Below are positions 49,222-56,915 of a stretch of 56,915 nt of DNA, piece after piece (position 1 is the first letter of the stretch; the number at the start of each line of letters is the position of its first letter). The notes below the pieces were generated by a model. It was not told where the DNA came from, ran no database searches, and was given only the letters and a program-made list of their open reading frames with translations. The DNA comes from Alistipes sp. (lineage in GTDB: Bacteria > Bacteroidota > Bacteroidia > Bacteroidales > Rikenellaceae), in contig JAFZFX010000026.1 in assembly GCA_017555695.1 (NCBI GenBank), positions 1 to 56,915 of the forward strand. The letters are read 5' to 3'. A program made the position numbers and the translations under genes.

Positions 49222-50708
49222 TACTCTGTGGGTTCAGTCCAATCGCCGTTGGCCTTGATTAACTCGATAAGGCGCTCGATAGCCTGCTCCTGCGGGATAT
49301 TGCGCTCGACAATCTCACGACCCTTATAGAGTGTGATGCGACCAGCCGCTGCGCCCACATATCCGTAGTCGGCATCGGCCATCTCGCCAGGACCATTTAC
49401 AATACAACCCATAATGCCAATCTTCAGACTCTTGAGGTGTGATGTACGAGCCTTGATGTCGGCCAAAGTCTTCTCTATATCGTAAAGTGTACGACCACAG
49501 CTCGGGCAGGCGATATACTCGGTGTGCGAGAAGCGCACACGGGCAGCCTGCAGAATCATCAGCTCTATCTCACGCACCAGCGACGGCTCGATATTAGGAG
49601 CATCGACCCAAATTCCGTCGGCCAAACCATCGAGGAACAACACGCCCAAATCGGCGGCAGCCTTGACAGCAACTGTCTCGGCGTCGCTATCCTCGTAGCG
49701 GCACTTAACGGCTATGGGGTCGTTGCCATCCATATTGAGGATTGCAGCACGCAACTCGGCAGTGGGGTTCTGACTCTTTGCCTCAACAATCATCATCGTC
49801 GCGGGCAACTCATCGTGAGTCATCGGGACAGTCACACTGCTGCGACGGCGATACTCCGTCGGAGAGTATCTCTCGGGGTGGTTTACCTCGAACTTACCCT
49901 CGCGCTGAACGAAGTAGTCTGCTATCATCTTTGCTACGGGCACCTCATTCTCGGGCGCCTCTGTCAGCGATACTCTTATCGTATCGCCAATACCATCTGA
50001 GAGCAGTGCGCCAATACCGACTGCACTCTTGATACGGCCATCGAGACCATTGCCAGCCTCCGTCACGCCCAAATGGATGGGATAGGTCATACCCTCACGC
50101 TCCATAGCCTCGGCCAAAAGGCGGTAGGCGTGTACCATCACGCGGGTGTTGCTCGACTTCATCGAAACGACCACCTGGTCGAACTTCTCGCGACGGCAAA
50201 CCTCCAGAAACTCCATAGCCGAAACGACCATACCCTGCGGCGTGTCGCCCCACTCATCAAAGATGCGCTTGGCCAAAGAGCCGTGATTAACACCTATGCG
50301 CAAGGCTACGCCACGCTCACGGCACTGTGCGATGAGAGCCTCCAGCTCGCCATTCGATGTGCGATAGTTACCAGGATTGATACGCACCTTGTCCACATAG
50401 TTGGCGGCAATAGCAGCCACCTCGGGAACAAAGTGTATATCGGCAACGATAGCCGTCGGGTAACCATCCTCACGCAGACGCGCTACGATATTCTCCAGAT
50501 TCTCGCCCTCCTTACGACCCTGAGCCGTCAGGCGCACAATAGGCGCACCAGCATCGGCAATGCGCTCAACCTGCGCAACACTCACCTCGGTATCGGCCGT
50601 AGGCGTATTGGTCATTGACTGCACTTGAATAGGATGTGAAGAGCCAACCTTGACTCCACCGATGTTTACTTCGTGCGCGATACGACGCGAGAACTCTGTA
50701 AGATTCAT
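49221..50708 (-). CDS. ispG: 4-hydroxy-3-methylbut-2-enyl diphosphate synthase IspG
   Basis: 495 residues. It makes HMBPP in the non-mevalonate isoprenoid pathway using a 4Fe-4S cluster. The TIM barrel (about 1-255) is followed by an inserted domain (about 255-370) and the cluster-binding domain with CPSCGRTLYDIE near 400 and IMGCIVNGPGE near 432. Escherichia coli IspG is about 370 residues and lacks the insert, while many Bacteroidota proteins are about 600; this one is intermediate. A TATCTTTG promoter element lies 32 bp upstream of the ATG. Confidence 0.94.
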   Translation of the reverse strand: MNLTEFSRRIAHEVNIGGVKVGSSHPIQVQSMTNTPTADTEVSVAQVERIADAGAPIVRLTAQGRKEGENLENIVARLREDGYPTAIVADIHFVPEVAAIAANYVDKVRINPGNYRTSNGELEALIAQCRERGVALRIGVNHGSLAKRIFDEWGDTPQGMVVSAMEFLEVCRREKFDQVVVSMKSSNTRVMVHAYRLLAEAMEREGMTYPIHLGVTEAGNGLDGRIKSAVGIGALLSDGIGDTIRVSLTEAPENEVPVAKMIADYFVQREGKFEVNHPERYSPTEYRRRSSVTVPMTHDELPATMMIVEAKSQNPTAELRAAILNMDGNDPIAVKCRYEDSDAETVAVKAAADLGVLFLDGLADGIWVDAPNIEPSLVREIELMILQAARVRFSHTEYIACPSCGRTLYDIEKTLADIKARTSHLKSLKIGIMGCIVNGPGEMADADYGYVGAAAGRITLYKGREIVERNIPQEQAIERLIELIKANGDWTEPTE

Positions 50709-50740
50709 ACTTTTATATATTATTTGTCTTTTTCTTGTGA

Positions 50741-50748
50741 CAAAGATA
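50741..50748 (-). promoter_or_regulatory. -7 element TATCTTTG before ispG-recO
   Basis: Minus strand TATCTTTG is a consensus -7 element, 32 nt upstream of the ispG ATG; no -33 TTTG at the right spacing. Confidence 0.6.
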
Positions 50749-50821
50749 CGAATTATGCGCTGAAATACACCCTTCGGTGGAAATTATTTGCATAATAGAC
50801 TGATGTTGTGAGAAAAAATAG

Positions 50822-50829
50822 TAATTTTG
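50822..50829 (+). promoter_or_regulatory. -7 element TAATTTTG before the GH125 gene
   Basis: TAATTTTG fits the consensus, 41 bp upstream of the ATG; the -33 position is degenerate. Confidence 0.6.
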
Positions 50830-50870
50830 CGGCAAAATAATTACTAAACTTAATTTAAACTAATTTTTAT

Positions 50871-52376
50871 ATGAAGACTAATTACCAGTTTTTCAAGTCG
50901 TTGGTAGTCGTTGCTGCTGTTGCTTTGTTTGCAGCTTGCGACAATGCATCGACACAGTCGGCTTCTACGACTGAGACTCTGACAGATTATTCGGCTTTGC
51001 AGCCCGCAGCCGCTCCTATGGAGGATGGCAAGTTCGTTTGCCAGCGCCCCGCCGAGGACGAGCGTCTGTTCACATCTGAGGCTATCGAGGCCGAGATTCA
51101 GAAGGTATGCTCAATGCTTACCAACGAGCGTTTGGCTTGGATGTTTGCCAACTGTTTCCCAAACACTTTGGACACAACAGTACACTACCGCAAGTTGGAT
51201 GGCAAGGATGACACTTTCGTTTACACAGGTGACATCCACGCTATGTGGTTGCGTGACTCTGGCGCACAGGTATGGCCCTACATCCCCTATGCTAACGACG
51301 ATGCCGTTTTGAAGGCTATGTTGGCAGGTGTTATCAACCGTCAGTTTATGTCAATCAACATCGACCCCTATGCTAACGCATTCAACGATGGCCCCACAGG
51401 TGGTCACTGGCAGTCTGACCAGACTGTAATGAAGCTCGAGTTGCACGAGCGCAAGTACGAGATTGACTCATTGTGCTACCCCATCCGTCTGGCTTACTAC
51501 TACTGGTTGGTAACAGGTGACGACTCTATCTTCGGTGAGGAGTGGTTGAACGCTATTGCAAATGTCTTGAAGACATTCAAGGAGCAGCAGCGTAAGGACG
51601 GCGTAGGTCCCTACTACTTCCGTCGTAAGACTGACCGCCAGTTCGACACACTCTCAAACAACGGTTATGGTTCACCCGTTAATCCCGTTGGTTTGATCGT
51701 ATCAAGCTTCCGTCCCTCTGACGATGCTACTGTACTTCAGTTCCTTATTCCCTCAAACTTCTTCGCAGTATCGGCTTTGCGCAAGGCTGCTGATGTTTTG
51801 ACAAAGGTTAATAAGAACGAGGCTTTGGCTAAGGAGTGTACAGACTTGGCTGCTGAGGTTGAGCAGGCTTTGAAGAAGTACGCTACTTACAATCACCCCA
51901 AGTATGGTGAGATTTACGCATTTGAGGTTGATGGTTTCGGTAACCAGTATATGATGGACGACGCCAATGTACCCAGCCTTTTGGCTATGAAGTACCTCAA
52001 CCCCGAGGTTATCGACGAGCAGATCTACCAGAACACTCGTCGCTATGTATGGAGCACTGACAACCCCTACTTCTTCCGCGGCGTAGCGGGTGAGGGTATC
52101 GGCGGTCCCCACATCGGCTACGATATGGCTTGGCCTATGAGTATTATGATGAAGGCCTTTACAAGCGACAACGAGGAGGAGATTAAGTGGTGTATCGAGT
52201 TGCTTATGAAGACCGACGCTGGTACAGGCTTTATGCACGAGTCATTCGATGTTAAGGACGCTAAGCACTTTACTCGTGAGTGGTTTGCTTGGCAGAACAC
52301 TCTCTTCGGAGAGCTCATCGTTAAGCAGATTAACGAGGGTCGATTGGAGATGCTTAACTCTATCGATTTGAAGTAA
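50871..52376 (+). CDS. GH125 exo-alpha-1,6-mannosidase, lipoprotein
   Basis: 501 residues. A lipoprotein signal peptide ends FAAC (Cys23). The (alpha/alpha)6 barrel of GH125 (formerly DUF1237) shows the family motifs YTGDIHAMWLRDSGAQVWPY, NPVGLIVSSFRPSDDA, FGNQYMMDDANVPSLLAM and TDAGTGFMHESF; these carry the acidic residues used for metal-independent hydrolysis of alpha-1,6-mannose. It may trim host N-glycan or yeast mannan fragments. Codons are strongly biased (TTG, GCT, GTT), unusual for an accessory glycosidase and pointing to high expression. Single-gene unit. Confidence 0.93.
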   Translation: MKTNYQFFKSLVVVAAVALFAACDNASTQSASTTETLTDYSALQPAAAPMEDGKFVCQRPAEDERLFTSEAIEAEIQKVCSMLTNERLAWMFANCFPNTLDTTVHYRKLDGKDDTFVYTGDIHAMWLRDSGAQVWPYIPYANDDAVLKAMLAGVINRQFMSINIDPYANAFNDGPTGGHWQSDQTVMKLELHERKYEIDSLCYPIRLAYYYWLVTGDDSIFGEEWLNAIANVLKTFKEQQRKDGVGPYYFRRKTDRQFDTLSNNGYGSPVNPVGLIVSSFRPSDDATVLQFLIPSNFFAVSALRKAADVLTKVNKNEALAKECTDLAAEVEQALKKYATYNHPKYGEIYAFEVDGFGNQYMMDDANVPSLLAMKYLNPEVIDEQIYQNTRRYVWSTDNPYFFRGVAGEGIGGPHIGYDMAWPMSIMMKAFTSDNEEEIKWCIELLMKTDAGTGFMHESFDVKDAKHFTREWFAWQNTLFGELIVKQINEGRLEMLNSIDLK

Positions 52377-52393
52377 TAGTTTCGGCTAACAGC

Positions 52394-52436
52394 ATAAAAC
52401 GGCACGACCTTTTGGTTTGTGCCGTTTTATTTTTAT
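52394..52436 (+). terminator. Terminator of the GH125 gene, overlapping the recG promoter
   Basis: ATAAAACGGCAC pairs perfectly with GTGCCGTTTTAT (12 bp) around a 13-nt loop, then a T run. The loop contains the TTTG that serves as the recG -33 element. Confidence 0.88.
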
Positions 52437-52441
52437 CTTTG
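52411..52441 (+). promoter_or_regulatory. Promoter of recG (TTTG-N19-TATCTTTG)
   Basis: TTTG at 52411-52414 lies in the loop of the upstream terminator and TATCTTTG at 52434-52441 overlaps its T tract; spacing is 19 bp. The box ends 4 nt before the GTG start of recG. Confidence 0.72.
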
Positions 52442-52445
52442 TATT

Positions 52446-54560
52446 GTGGGAAATCTACTCAATAACAGCGTAAAGTTCGTGGCGGGCGTAGGTGAAGCCA
52501 GAGCAAAACTTCTGGAGAAGGAGTTGGGCATAATCACCATTGGCGACCTGCTGCGCCACTACCCTTTCCGCTATATTGACCGCACGAAGATTTACCGCAT
52601 CACCGAGGTCAATGAGCAGATGGGCTCGTCGCTTGTGCAGATTCGCGCACGCGTCACGGGCATAGGCTATGCTGGCACGGGGCGCAAACAACGCTTCACA
52701 GCCTTCGTGTCGGACACTTCGGGTTCGGCCGAGTTGACTTGGTTTCAAGGCATCAAGTGGATTGAGAAGAGTGTGGAGGTAGGACGCGAGTATATCATCT
52801 TCGGCCGCCCCTCGTTCTATCACGGCGAGTTGCGTATGGTACACCCCGAGCTTGACCTGGTGGAAAAAGCCGCAAGCCGCAAGTTCAACAGCGGTATGCA
52901 GGGCATCTACCCTTCGACCGAGAAGATTGCATCGGCACTCGGTGCAAAGGGGTTCTATAAGATTATCTGTAATGCGTGGCAGACGGCACAAGAGTATATC
53001 GAAGAGTATATGCCGCAGGCCGTGCGTCAAGCCTATGATTTGATGCCACTGCGCGAGGCGGTATTCAACATCCACTTTCCACAATCTCCCGAAAAACTGC
53101 ACGCCGCCGAGCGCCGACTAAAGTTCGACGAATTCCTAGGTGTTCAGCTCTCGATACAGTCACGCCGCACCGAGCGAATGACTCGCCACGATGGATTCCT
53201 ATTTCCGAAGGTGGGCGAACTATTCAACACCTTCTTCAACGAGCGCCTACCCTTTGCCCTCACATCGGCACAGAAGCGCGTAATCAAGGAGATTCGTCAA
53301 GACACCGTTTCGGGCTTTCAGATGAACCGCCTTCTGCAAGGCGATGTGGGTAGCGGCAAGACGATGGTGGCCTTGATGTCGATGCTATTGGCTGTGGATA
53401 ACGGTTTTCAAGCCTGTATGATGGCACCTACCGAGATTTTAGCACGCCAACACTATGCCAACATCAGCCGCCAGACCGAGGGTCTGAATCTGCGCGTAGC
53501 CATACTCACGGGCGCATCAAAAACGGCCGAAAGGCGCAAGGCACTGGAGGGCATAGCCTCGGGTGAGATAGATATATTGATAGGCACACACGCCTTGATT
53601 GAGGATAATGTAAAGTTTGCCAACCTGGGATATGTGGTAATCGACGAGCAACACCGCTTCGGCGTTGAGCAACGCGCACGACTCTGGACCAAAAACCAGC
53701 AGCCACCGCACATACTCGTTATGACCGCCACACCCATTCCCCGCACATTGGCAATGACACTATACGGCGACTTGGAGGTATCGGTAATAGACGAGTTACC
53801 CCCTGGCCGCCAACCCATACGAACCTACCACTACACCGATGCGGCTCGTCTGAAGTTGTGGGGCTTTATCCGCCAGCAAATAGCACTCGGCAGACAGGTA
53901 TATGTGGTCTATCCGCTTATTAAGGAGTCCGAGACGATGGACTATAAGGATTTGGAGGACGGCTTTGAGTCTATCATTCGCGACTTCCCGCTACCCGACT
54001 ATCGTGTTTCGGTATGCCACGGCAAGATGAAACCGCAGGATAAGGAGGAGTCAATGCGCCAGTTCAAGGAGCACGAGTCAGATATATTGGTGGCCACATC
54101 GGTCATCGAGGTAGGCGTGGATGTGCCCAACGCTACGGTTATGGTCATCGAGTCGGCCGAGCGCTTTGGACTATCACAGCTACATCAGCTACGAGGTCGT
54201 GTGGGCCGAGGTGGCGAGCAATCGTTCTGCATACTTATGTCGGGCGAGAAGCTCTCACGCGAGGCACGCCAGCGCCTGCAGGCTATGTGTCAGACAAACG
54301 ATGGTTTCCAACTAGCCGAGTTGGATATGAAACTACGCGGCGCGGGCGACATCAACGGCACACAACAGAGCGGTATGGCATTTGATTTGAAGATTGCCAA
54401 CCCCACGCTCGACTCTGCATTGCTACACAGTGCACGCGAGGCCGCCATCAGGATTCTGGACTCTGACCCTAGATTGGAGCGAGCAGAGAACATACCGCTG
54501 AGGGCGCTACGCGCACGACACGCTGGTGGGCAGAAGTTTGATTTTTCGATGATTTCATAG
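52446..54560 (+). CDS. recG: ATP-dependent DNA helicase RecG
   Basis: 704 residues from GTG 52446 (GNLLNNSVKFVAGVG); the frame is open to 52419 but that part lies in the terminator hairpin. RecG remodels stalled forks and Holliday junctions. The wedge/OB domain (about 1-250) contains LLRHYPFRYIDR, and the SF2 helicase domains have GDVGSGKT (about 298), VIDEQHRFGVEQ (about 400), TATPIPRT and QLRGRVGRGGEQSF. All helicase motifs are present. The GTG start and the promoter 4 nt upstream suggest a very short or absent leader. Confidence 0.95.
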   Translation: MGNLLNNSVKFVAGVGEARAKLLEKELGIITIGDLLRHYPFRYIDRTKIYRITEVNEQMGSSLVQIRARVTGIGYAGTGRKQRFTAFVSDTSGSAELTWFQGIKWIEKSVEVGREYIIFGRPSFYHGELRMVHPELDLVEKAASRKFNSGMQGIYPSTEKIASALGAKGFYKIICNAWQTAQEYIEEYMPQAVRQAYDLMPLREAVFNIHFPQSPEKLHAAERRLKFDEFLGVQLSIQSRRTERMTRHDGFLFPKVGELFNTFFNERLPFALTSAQKRVIKEIRQDTVSGFQMNRLLQGDVGSGKTMVALMSMLLAVDNGFQACMMAPTEILARQHYANISRQTEGLNLRVAILTGASKTAERRKALEGIASGEIDILIGTHALIEDNVKFANLGYVVIDEQHRFGVEQRARLWTKNQQPPHILVMTATPIPRTLAMTLYGDLEVSVIDELPPGRQPIRTYHYTDAARLKLWGFIRQQIALGRQVYVVYPLIKESETMDYKDLEDGFESIIRDFPLPDYRVSVCHGKMKPQDKEESMRQFKEHESDILVATSVIEVGVDVPNATVMVIESAERFGLSQLHQLRGRVGRGGEQSFCILMSGEKLSREARQRLQAMCQTNDGFQLAELDMKLRGAGDINGTQQSGMAFDLKIANPTLDSALLHSAREAAIRILDSDPRLERAENIPLRALRARHAGGQKFDFSMIS

Positions 54561-54607
54561 CACCACACACCGCCCATAGCAATAATTCCTCAACGAAATG
54601 CGTTTTA

Positions 54608-55444
54608 ATGGAAACGACTAAACCGAAGACAAGAAAGATGATGCGACGACTATTCACTTTTATCATACTCTTTTTCGCGGGAGTGCTTTCGCTCCAGGCA
54701 CAACTCTATGTACCAGGCGAGACACTCAACTACAAATTGAGCTACAAGGCCAAACTCTTCCCCAACACCGAGGTGGCAAAGGTAGTGATGCGCACCACCG
54801 AGACTACGCTCGACGGCGCACCCTCACTGCAAGTCTATGGTTTTGGTGAGACAGCCAAAGCCTTCAGCTGGATTCTGCCCGTCAGCGATACCTACAAGGT
54901 ATGGATAGACCCCAAGACCCTGCGTACAAGCCGTTTCGAGGCTGACCTGCACGAGGGCGACTACACCTTCAAGAGTACATATCTCTTCGATTGGGAGAAC
55001 CAAAAGGTGCATACCCGCTGGTCGAGTCGCGGTCGAGCCGAGAAAAAGAAGACAATGAACATCTCGCCCAACAGTATGGATGCCGTTTCGCTCTATTACA
55101 ACCTGCGCACCGTGCCCGACTCGCTCATCAAAGAGGGCTTTGCGCGCGACCTGGAGATGGTGCTGGAAGATACGGTACGCTTCCTGAGCTTCCGCTACGA
55201 TGGGCGTGAAGTAAAGAAAGTCAAGAACTTAGGCCGATTCAACACGATAAAGTTCCGCTGCAAGATTGCCACCTCCGACGGCTTCGCATTCCGCGACGGT
55301 ACGGAGTTCATCGTCTGGATTTCGGACGACAGGAACAAGATTCCGCTCTACATCGAATCGCCAATCAAGGTGGGCAGCGTATGCGCTTATTTATCAAGTT
55401 ATGAAGGTTTACGCTATCCATTAGATTGTTTTATAAAAAAATAG
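54608..55444 (+). CDS. DUF3108 domain periplasmic protein
   Basis: 278 residues, or 268 if ATG 54638 is used. A signal segment (RLFTFIILFFAGVLSLQAQ) is followed by a beta-sheet-rich domain that opens YVPGETLNYKLSYK and later has MDAVSLYYNLR and EFIVWISDDRNKIPLYIE, the hallmarks of DUF3108. Function of this family is unknown; a lipid-binding beta structure has been suggested by its fold similarity to lipoprotein carriers, which I treat as speculation. It lies 47 bp after recG, and the promoter of the next gene overlaps its 3' end. Confidence 0.85.
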   Translation: METTKPKTRKMMRRLFTFIILFFAGVLSLQAQLYVPGETLNYKLSYKAKLFPNTEVAKVVMRTTETTLDGAPSLQVYGFGETAKAFSWILPVSDTYKVWIDPKTLRTSRFEADLHEGDYTFKSTYLFDWENQKVHTRWSSRGRAEKKKTMNISPNSMDAVSLYYNLRTVPDSLIKEGFARDLEMVLEDTVRFLSFRYDGREVKKVKNLGRFNTIKFRCKIATSDGFAFRDGTEFIVWISDDRNKIPLYIESPIKVGSVCAYLSSYEGLRYPLDCFIKK

Positions 55445-55454
55445 CTTATATTTG
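55425..55454 (+). promoter_or_regulatory. Promoter of the coiled-coil protein gene (ATTG-N18-TATATTTG)
   Basis: TATATTTG (55447-55454) with ATTG (55425-55428) 18 bp upstream; the -33 half lies inside the end of the DUF3108 gene. The ATG follows after 49 bp. Confidence 0.6.
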
Positions 55455-55503
55455 CGGGACGAATTACATTAATAACCGAAATTTATAAAAACCCTCACTT
55501 TTT

Positions 55504-56430
55504 ATGAGAGAAGAGTATAACGATTACGACGACGCTCGTTACGATGACGAGTATGGCTACGATGAGCAGCAAGTCGATAACAAGGCGGTGCGTGGTTACC
55601 GCATTGTAATTATCATTTTGGCAGTGATTTTGGTTGCCTTGTCGGTTGTGTATTTCAATATGCACCGCCAGCAGCAGACCGAGTACGCACTTCTGGAGGA
55701 GGACCGCACAAAGATTCAGGGCGACCTGGATAGTTTGATTGTTTCGTTTGACGACCTTCAGATCAAAAACGACTCTATCACCGCTAACCTCGAGGAGGCT
55801 AACAAGATTATGGAGCAGCTCAAGAACGAGCGCCGCTTGAACTACGCCAAGATTCGTGCTTACGAGAAGGAGGTTGGTACACTGAAGACCGTAATGCAGG
55901 GCTACTTGCGTCAGATTGACTCACTCAACAACATCAACCAGAAACTTACCAAGGAGAACATCTCATACCGCAAGGAGATTTCGTCAGCCAAGCTGCGTGC
56001 CGAGATGGCCGAGGAGCGTGCCGAGGAGCTCAACAACAAGGTACGCGTGGGTTCAGTTATCCGTGCCCGCGCCATCGGCATCACACCGCTTAACGCCAAG
56101 AGCAAGGAGGTTACTCGCGTGAAGGGCGCTGCGCGTCTGCGTGTGGAGTGCTACCTGGCTGGTAACGAGTTGGCAGAGCCCGGTGCAAAGGCTATATATG
56201 TATGCGTTAAGTCGCCCGAGGGTTATGTACTCTCGCGTCCCGATGCCGCTACATTCTCATTCGAGGGCGAGCAGAAGATATTCTCTAATGTGCGTGAGGT
56301 TGAGTACAAGGGCGATGACCTGCCCGTACACATCTTCGTTGATGGCAGTGGCTTCACCGCAGGTACATACCATGTAGAGATTTACACCGACGGCAAACTC
56401 ATTGGCGAGGCCGATGTAGCTTTGAAATAA
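55504..56430 (+). CDS. Membrane-anchored coiled-coil protein, unknown function
   Basis: 308 residues. The cytoplasmic N-terminus is Tyr/Asp-rich (EEYNDYDDARYDDEYGYD), followed by one span (about 33-52, YRIVIIILAVILVALSVVYF). A long coiled coil covers about 60-180 (heptads in TEYALLEEDRTKIQGDLDSL and KLRAEMAEERAEELNNKV). A beta-rich C-terminal domain follows (about 185-308) with RARAIGITPLNAKSKEVTRV and KGDDLPVHIFVDGSGFTAGT. This layout is seen in conserved Bacteroidales proteins without assigned role. The topology puts the coiled coil and beta domain in the periplasm, where they could span toward the outer membrane. It has its own promoter and terminator. Confidence 0.8.
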   Translation: MREEYNDYDDARYDDEYGYDEQQVDNKAVRGYRIVIIILAVILVALSVVYFNMHRQQQTEYALLEEDRTKIQGDLDSLIVSFDDLQIKNDSITANLEEANKIMEQLKNERRLNYAKIRAYEKEVGTLKTVMQGYLRQIDSLNNINQKLTKENISYRKEISSAKLRAEMAEERAEELNNKVRVGSVIRARAIGITPLNAKSKEVTRVKGAARLRVECYLAGNELAEPGAKAIYVCVKSPEGYVLSRPDAATFSFEGEQKIFSNVREVEYKGDDLPVHIFVDGSGFTAGTYHVEIYTDGKLIGEADVALK

Positions 56431-56456
56431 GCCGAGGAGAAAAGTTTTTCACGATA

Positions 56457-56491
56457 AGGTCGGGGGAGTTCATTCATCCCCCGACTTTTTT
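56457..56491 (+). terminator. Terminator after the coiled-coil protein gene
   Basis: GTCGGGGGA pairs with TCCCCCGAC around a 9-nt loop, followed by seven T residues. Confidence 0.88.
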
Positions 56492-56597
56492 TGCCTCAAA
56501 ATCAACAATTTTTAATTACTTATACAGGAAGAAAATAAGAAAACAGCTATTTTTTTTAATTCATAATTCAAAATGCAAAATTCAAAATTGTTTTTTT

Positions 56598-56674
56598 GTC
56601 ATTACGAAGTGGATTAATCTCCCACTTACCAATATGAGATTGCCGCGTCGGAGTAAATTCCTCCTCGCAATGAC
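56598..56674. repeat. Palindromic intergenic repeat, copy 1
   Basis: A 77-bp unit bounded by the inverted ends GTCATTACGA and TCGCAATGAC, with the inner motif GAGATTGCCGCGTCG and a partner AATCTC. It belongs to a class of repeats found in many bacterial genomes whose translation gives spurious CHCEE...SDAAI peptides. Confidence 0.75.
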
Positions 56675-56702
56675 AAGAAACATAAAAGTGTAAAAAAAGA
56701 AT

Positions 56703-56785
56703 GTCATTACGAGAGCCGTTAGGCTCGTGGTAATCTCCTACTTTGAAAAGTGAGATTGCCGCGTCGCTTTGCTCCTCGCAATGAC
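56703..56785. repeat. Palindromic intergenic repeat, copy 2
   Basis: An 83-bp unit with the same inverted ends as copy 1, an internal hairpin GAGCCGTTAGGCTC and a second nested one (TAATCTCCTACTTT against AAGTGAGATTGCC). Direct orientation relative to copy 1; 28 bp separate them. The rest of 56431-56915 is A/T rich and I see no gene in it. Confidence 0.75.
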
Positions 56786-56915
56786 ATACATACCAACCAT
56801 TTAACACTATAAAATATTCAATTTTTCCGCTAAAATATTTTATATAGGGAAAAGCGTAGAAAAATTGACTATTTTTTCGCATATTTTTTATTAATCACTT
56901 GCACAATAATAATAA

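Noticed and set aside
56568-56882. Minus-strand open frame of 104 codons containing CHCEEQSDAAISL
   Set aside because: It is the translation of the two palindromic repeats; peptides of this kind are well-known false genes.
1-56915. CRISPR array, toxin-antitoxin pair, secretion or biosynthetic cluster
   Set aside because: No regularly spaced repeats, no paired small antitoxin and toxin genes, and no core genes of such systems were found.

Overview
The window is about 57 kb of chromosome from a member of the Bacteroidota, most likely order Bacteroidales. The evidence is the aerotolerance (bat) cluster, the diheme-type succinate dehydrogenase/fumarate reductase operon, signal peptides and lipoproteins of Bacteroidales type, a CarboxypepD-reg/beta-barrel outer membrane protein, and many copies of the Bacteroidota -7 promoter element TAnnTTTG upstream of genes. 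Five of these have a TTTG or ATTG -33 element at 18-20 bp, and one more has an ATTG at 21 bp. An Alistipes-like gut genus is my guess only.

Layout. (1) 1-3171: the integrase end of an A/T-rich integrated element, with a 52-aa ORF, a small serine recombinase, a 57-aa membrane peptide, an excisionase-like HTH protein and a tyrosine integrase. It abuts the 3' end of tRNA-Ser(TGA) (3221-3305, minus); the rest of the element lies outside the window. (2) 3489-3749: an HU-family protein. (3) 4242-11480: one co-directional block, moxR, DUF58, DUF4381-like, batC, batA, batB, then yitT-like and GNAT genes, followed by a secreted GH20 hexosaminidase and a terminator. batD and batE are not in the cluster. 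(4) 13731-18694: an outer membrane beta-barrel protein with a Gly-rich tail, an SDR oxidoreductase and a GH43 enzyme. (5) 18729-21151, minus: uvrC and 5-formyl-THF cyclo-ligase. (6) 21286-24780: sdhC-sdhA-sdhB, the anaerobic fumarate/succinate respiratory complex. (7) 24939-27995, minus: an AraC regulator, a lipid kinase and lipoprotein ApbE. (8) 28285-35118: rpsO with a structured leader, pnp, an abundant-looking OmpA/TPR lipoprotein, a GH5-like glycosidase and deoC. (9) 35199-39567, minus: a metallophosphoesterase, a small membrane protein, an S41 protease and a DUF3078-like outer membrane protein. (10) 39683-49221: endonuclease IV; a minus operon cvpA-like, rsgA, trmH-like, class III aminotransferase; a GH2 protein; WbqC-like and prmA; xerD; recO. 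(11) 49221-56430: ispG, a GH125 mannosidase, recG, DUF3108 and a membrane coiled-coil protein. The last 400 bp hold two nested palindromic intergenic repeats.

Most of the window is ordinary core genome: DNA repair and recombination (uvrC, nfo, xerD, recO, recG), translation (rpsO, rsgA, prmA, tRNA-Ser), RNA decay (pnp), anaerobic respiration, and scattered secreted glycosidases (GH20, GH43, GH5-like, GH2, GH125) that are not organised as a SusC/D polysaccharide locus. I do not see a clear new defence or biosynthetic system. The points most worth a second look are a GH2 protein lacking the acid/base Glu, a Cys-rich tail on the SdhC subunit, promoters placed so close to the start codon that uvrC, recG and the GH5-like gene (and mature tRNA-Ser) may be made almost without a 5' leader, a recG promoter nested in the preceding terminator, the rpsO leader, and the putative integrase arm sites beside tRNA-Ser.
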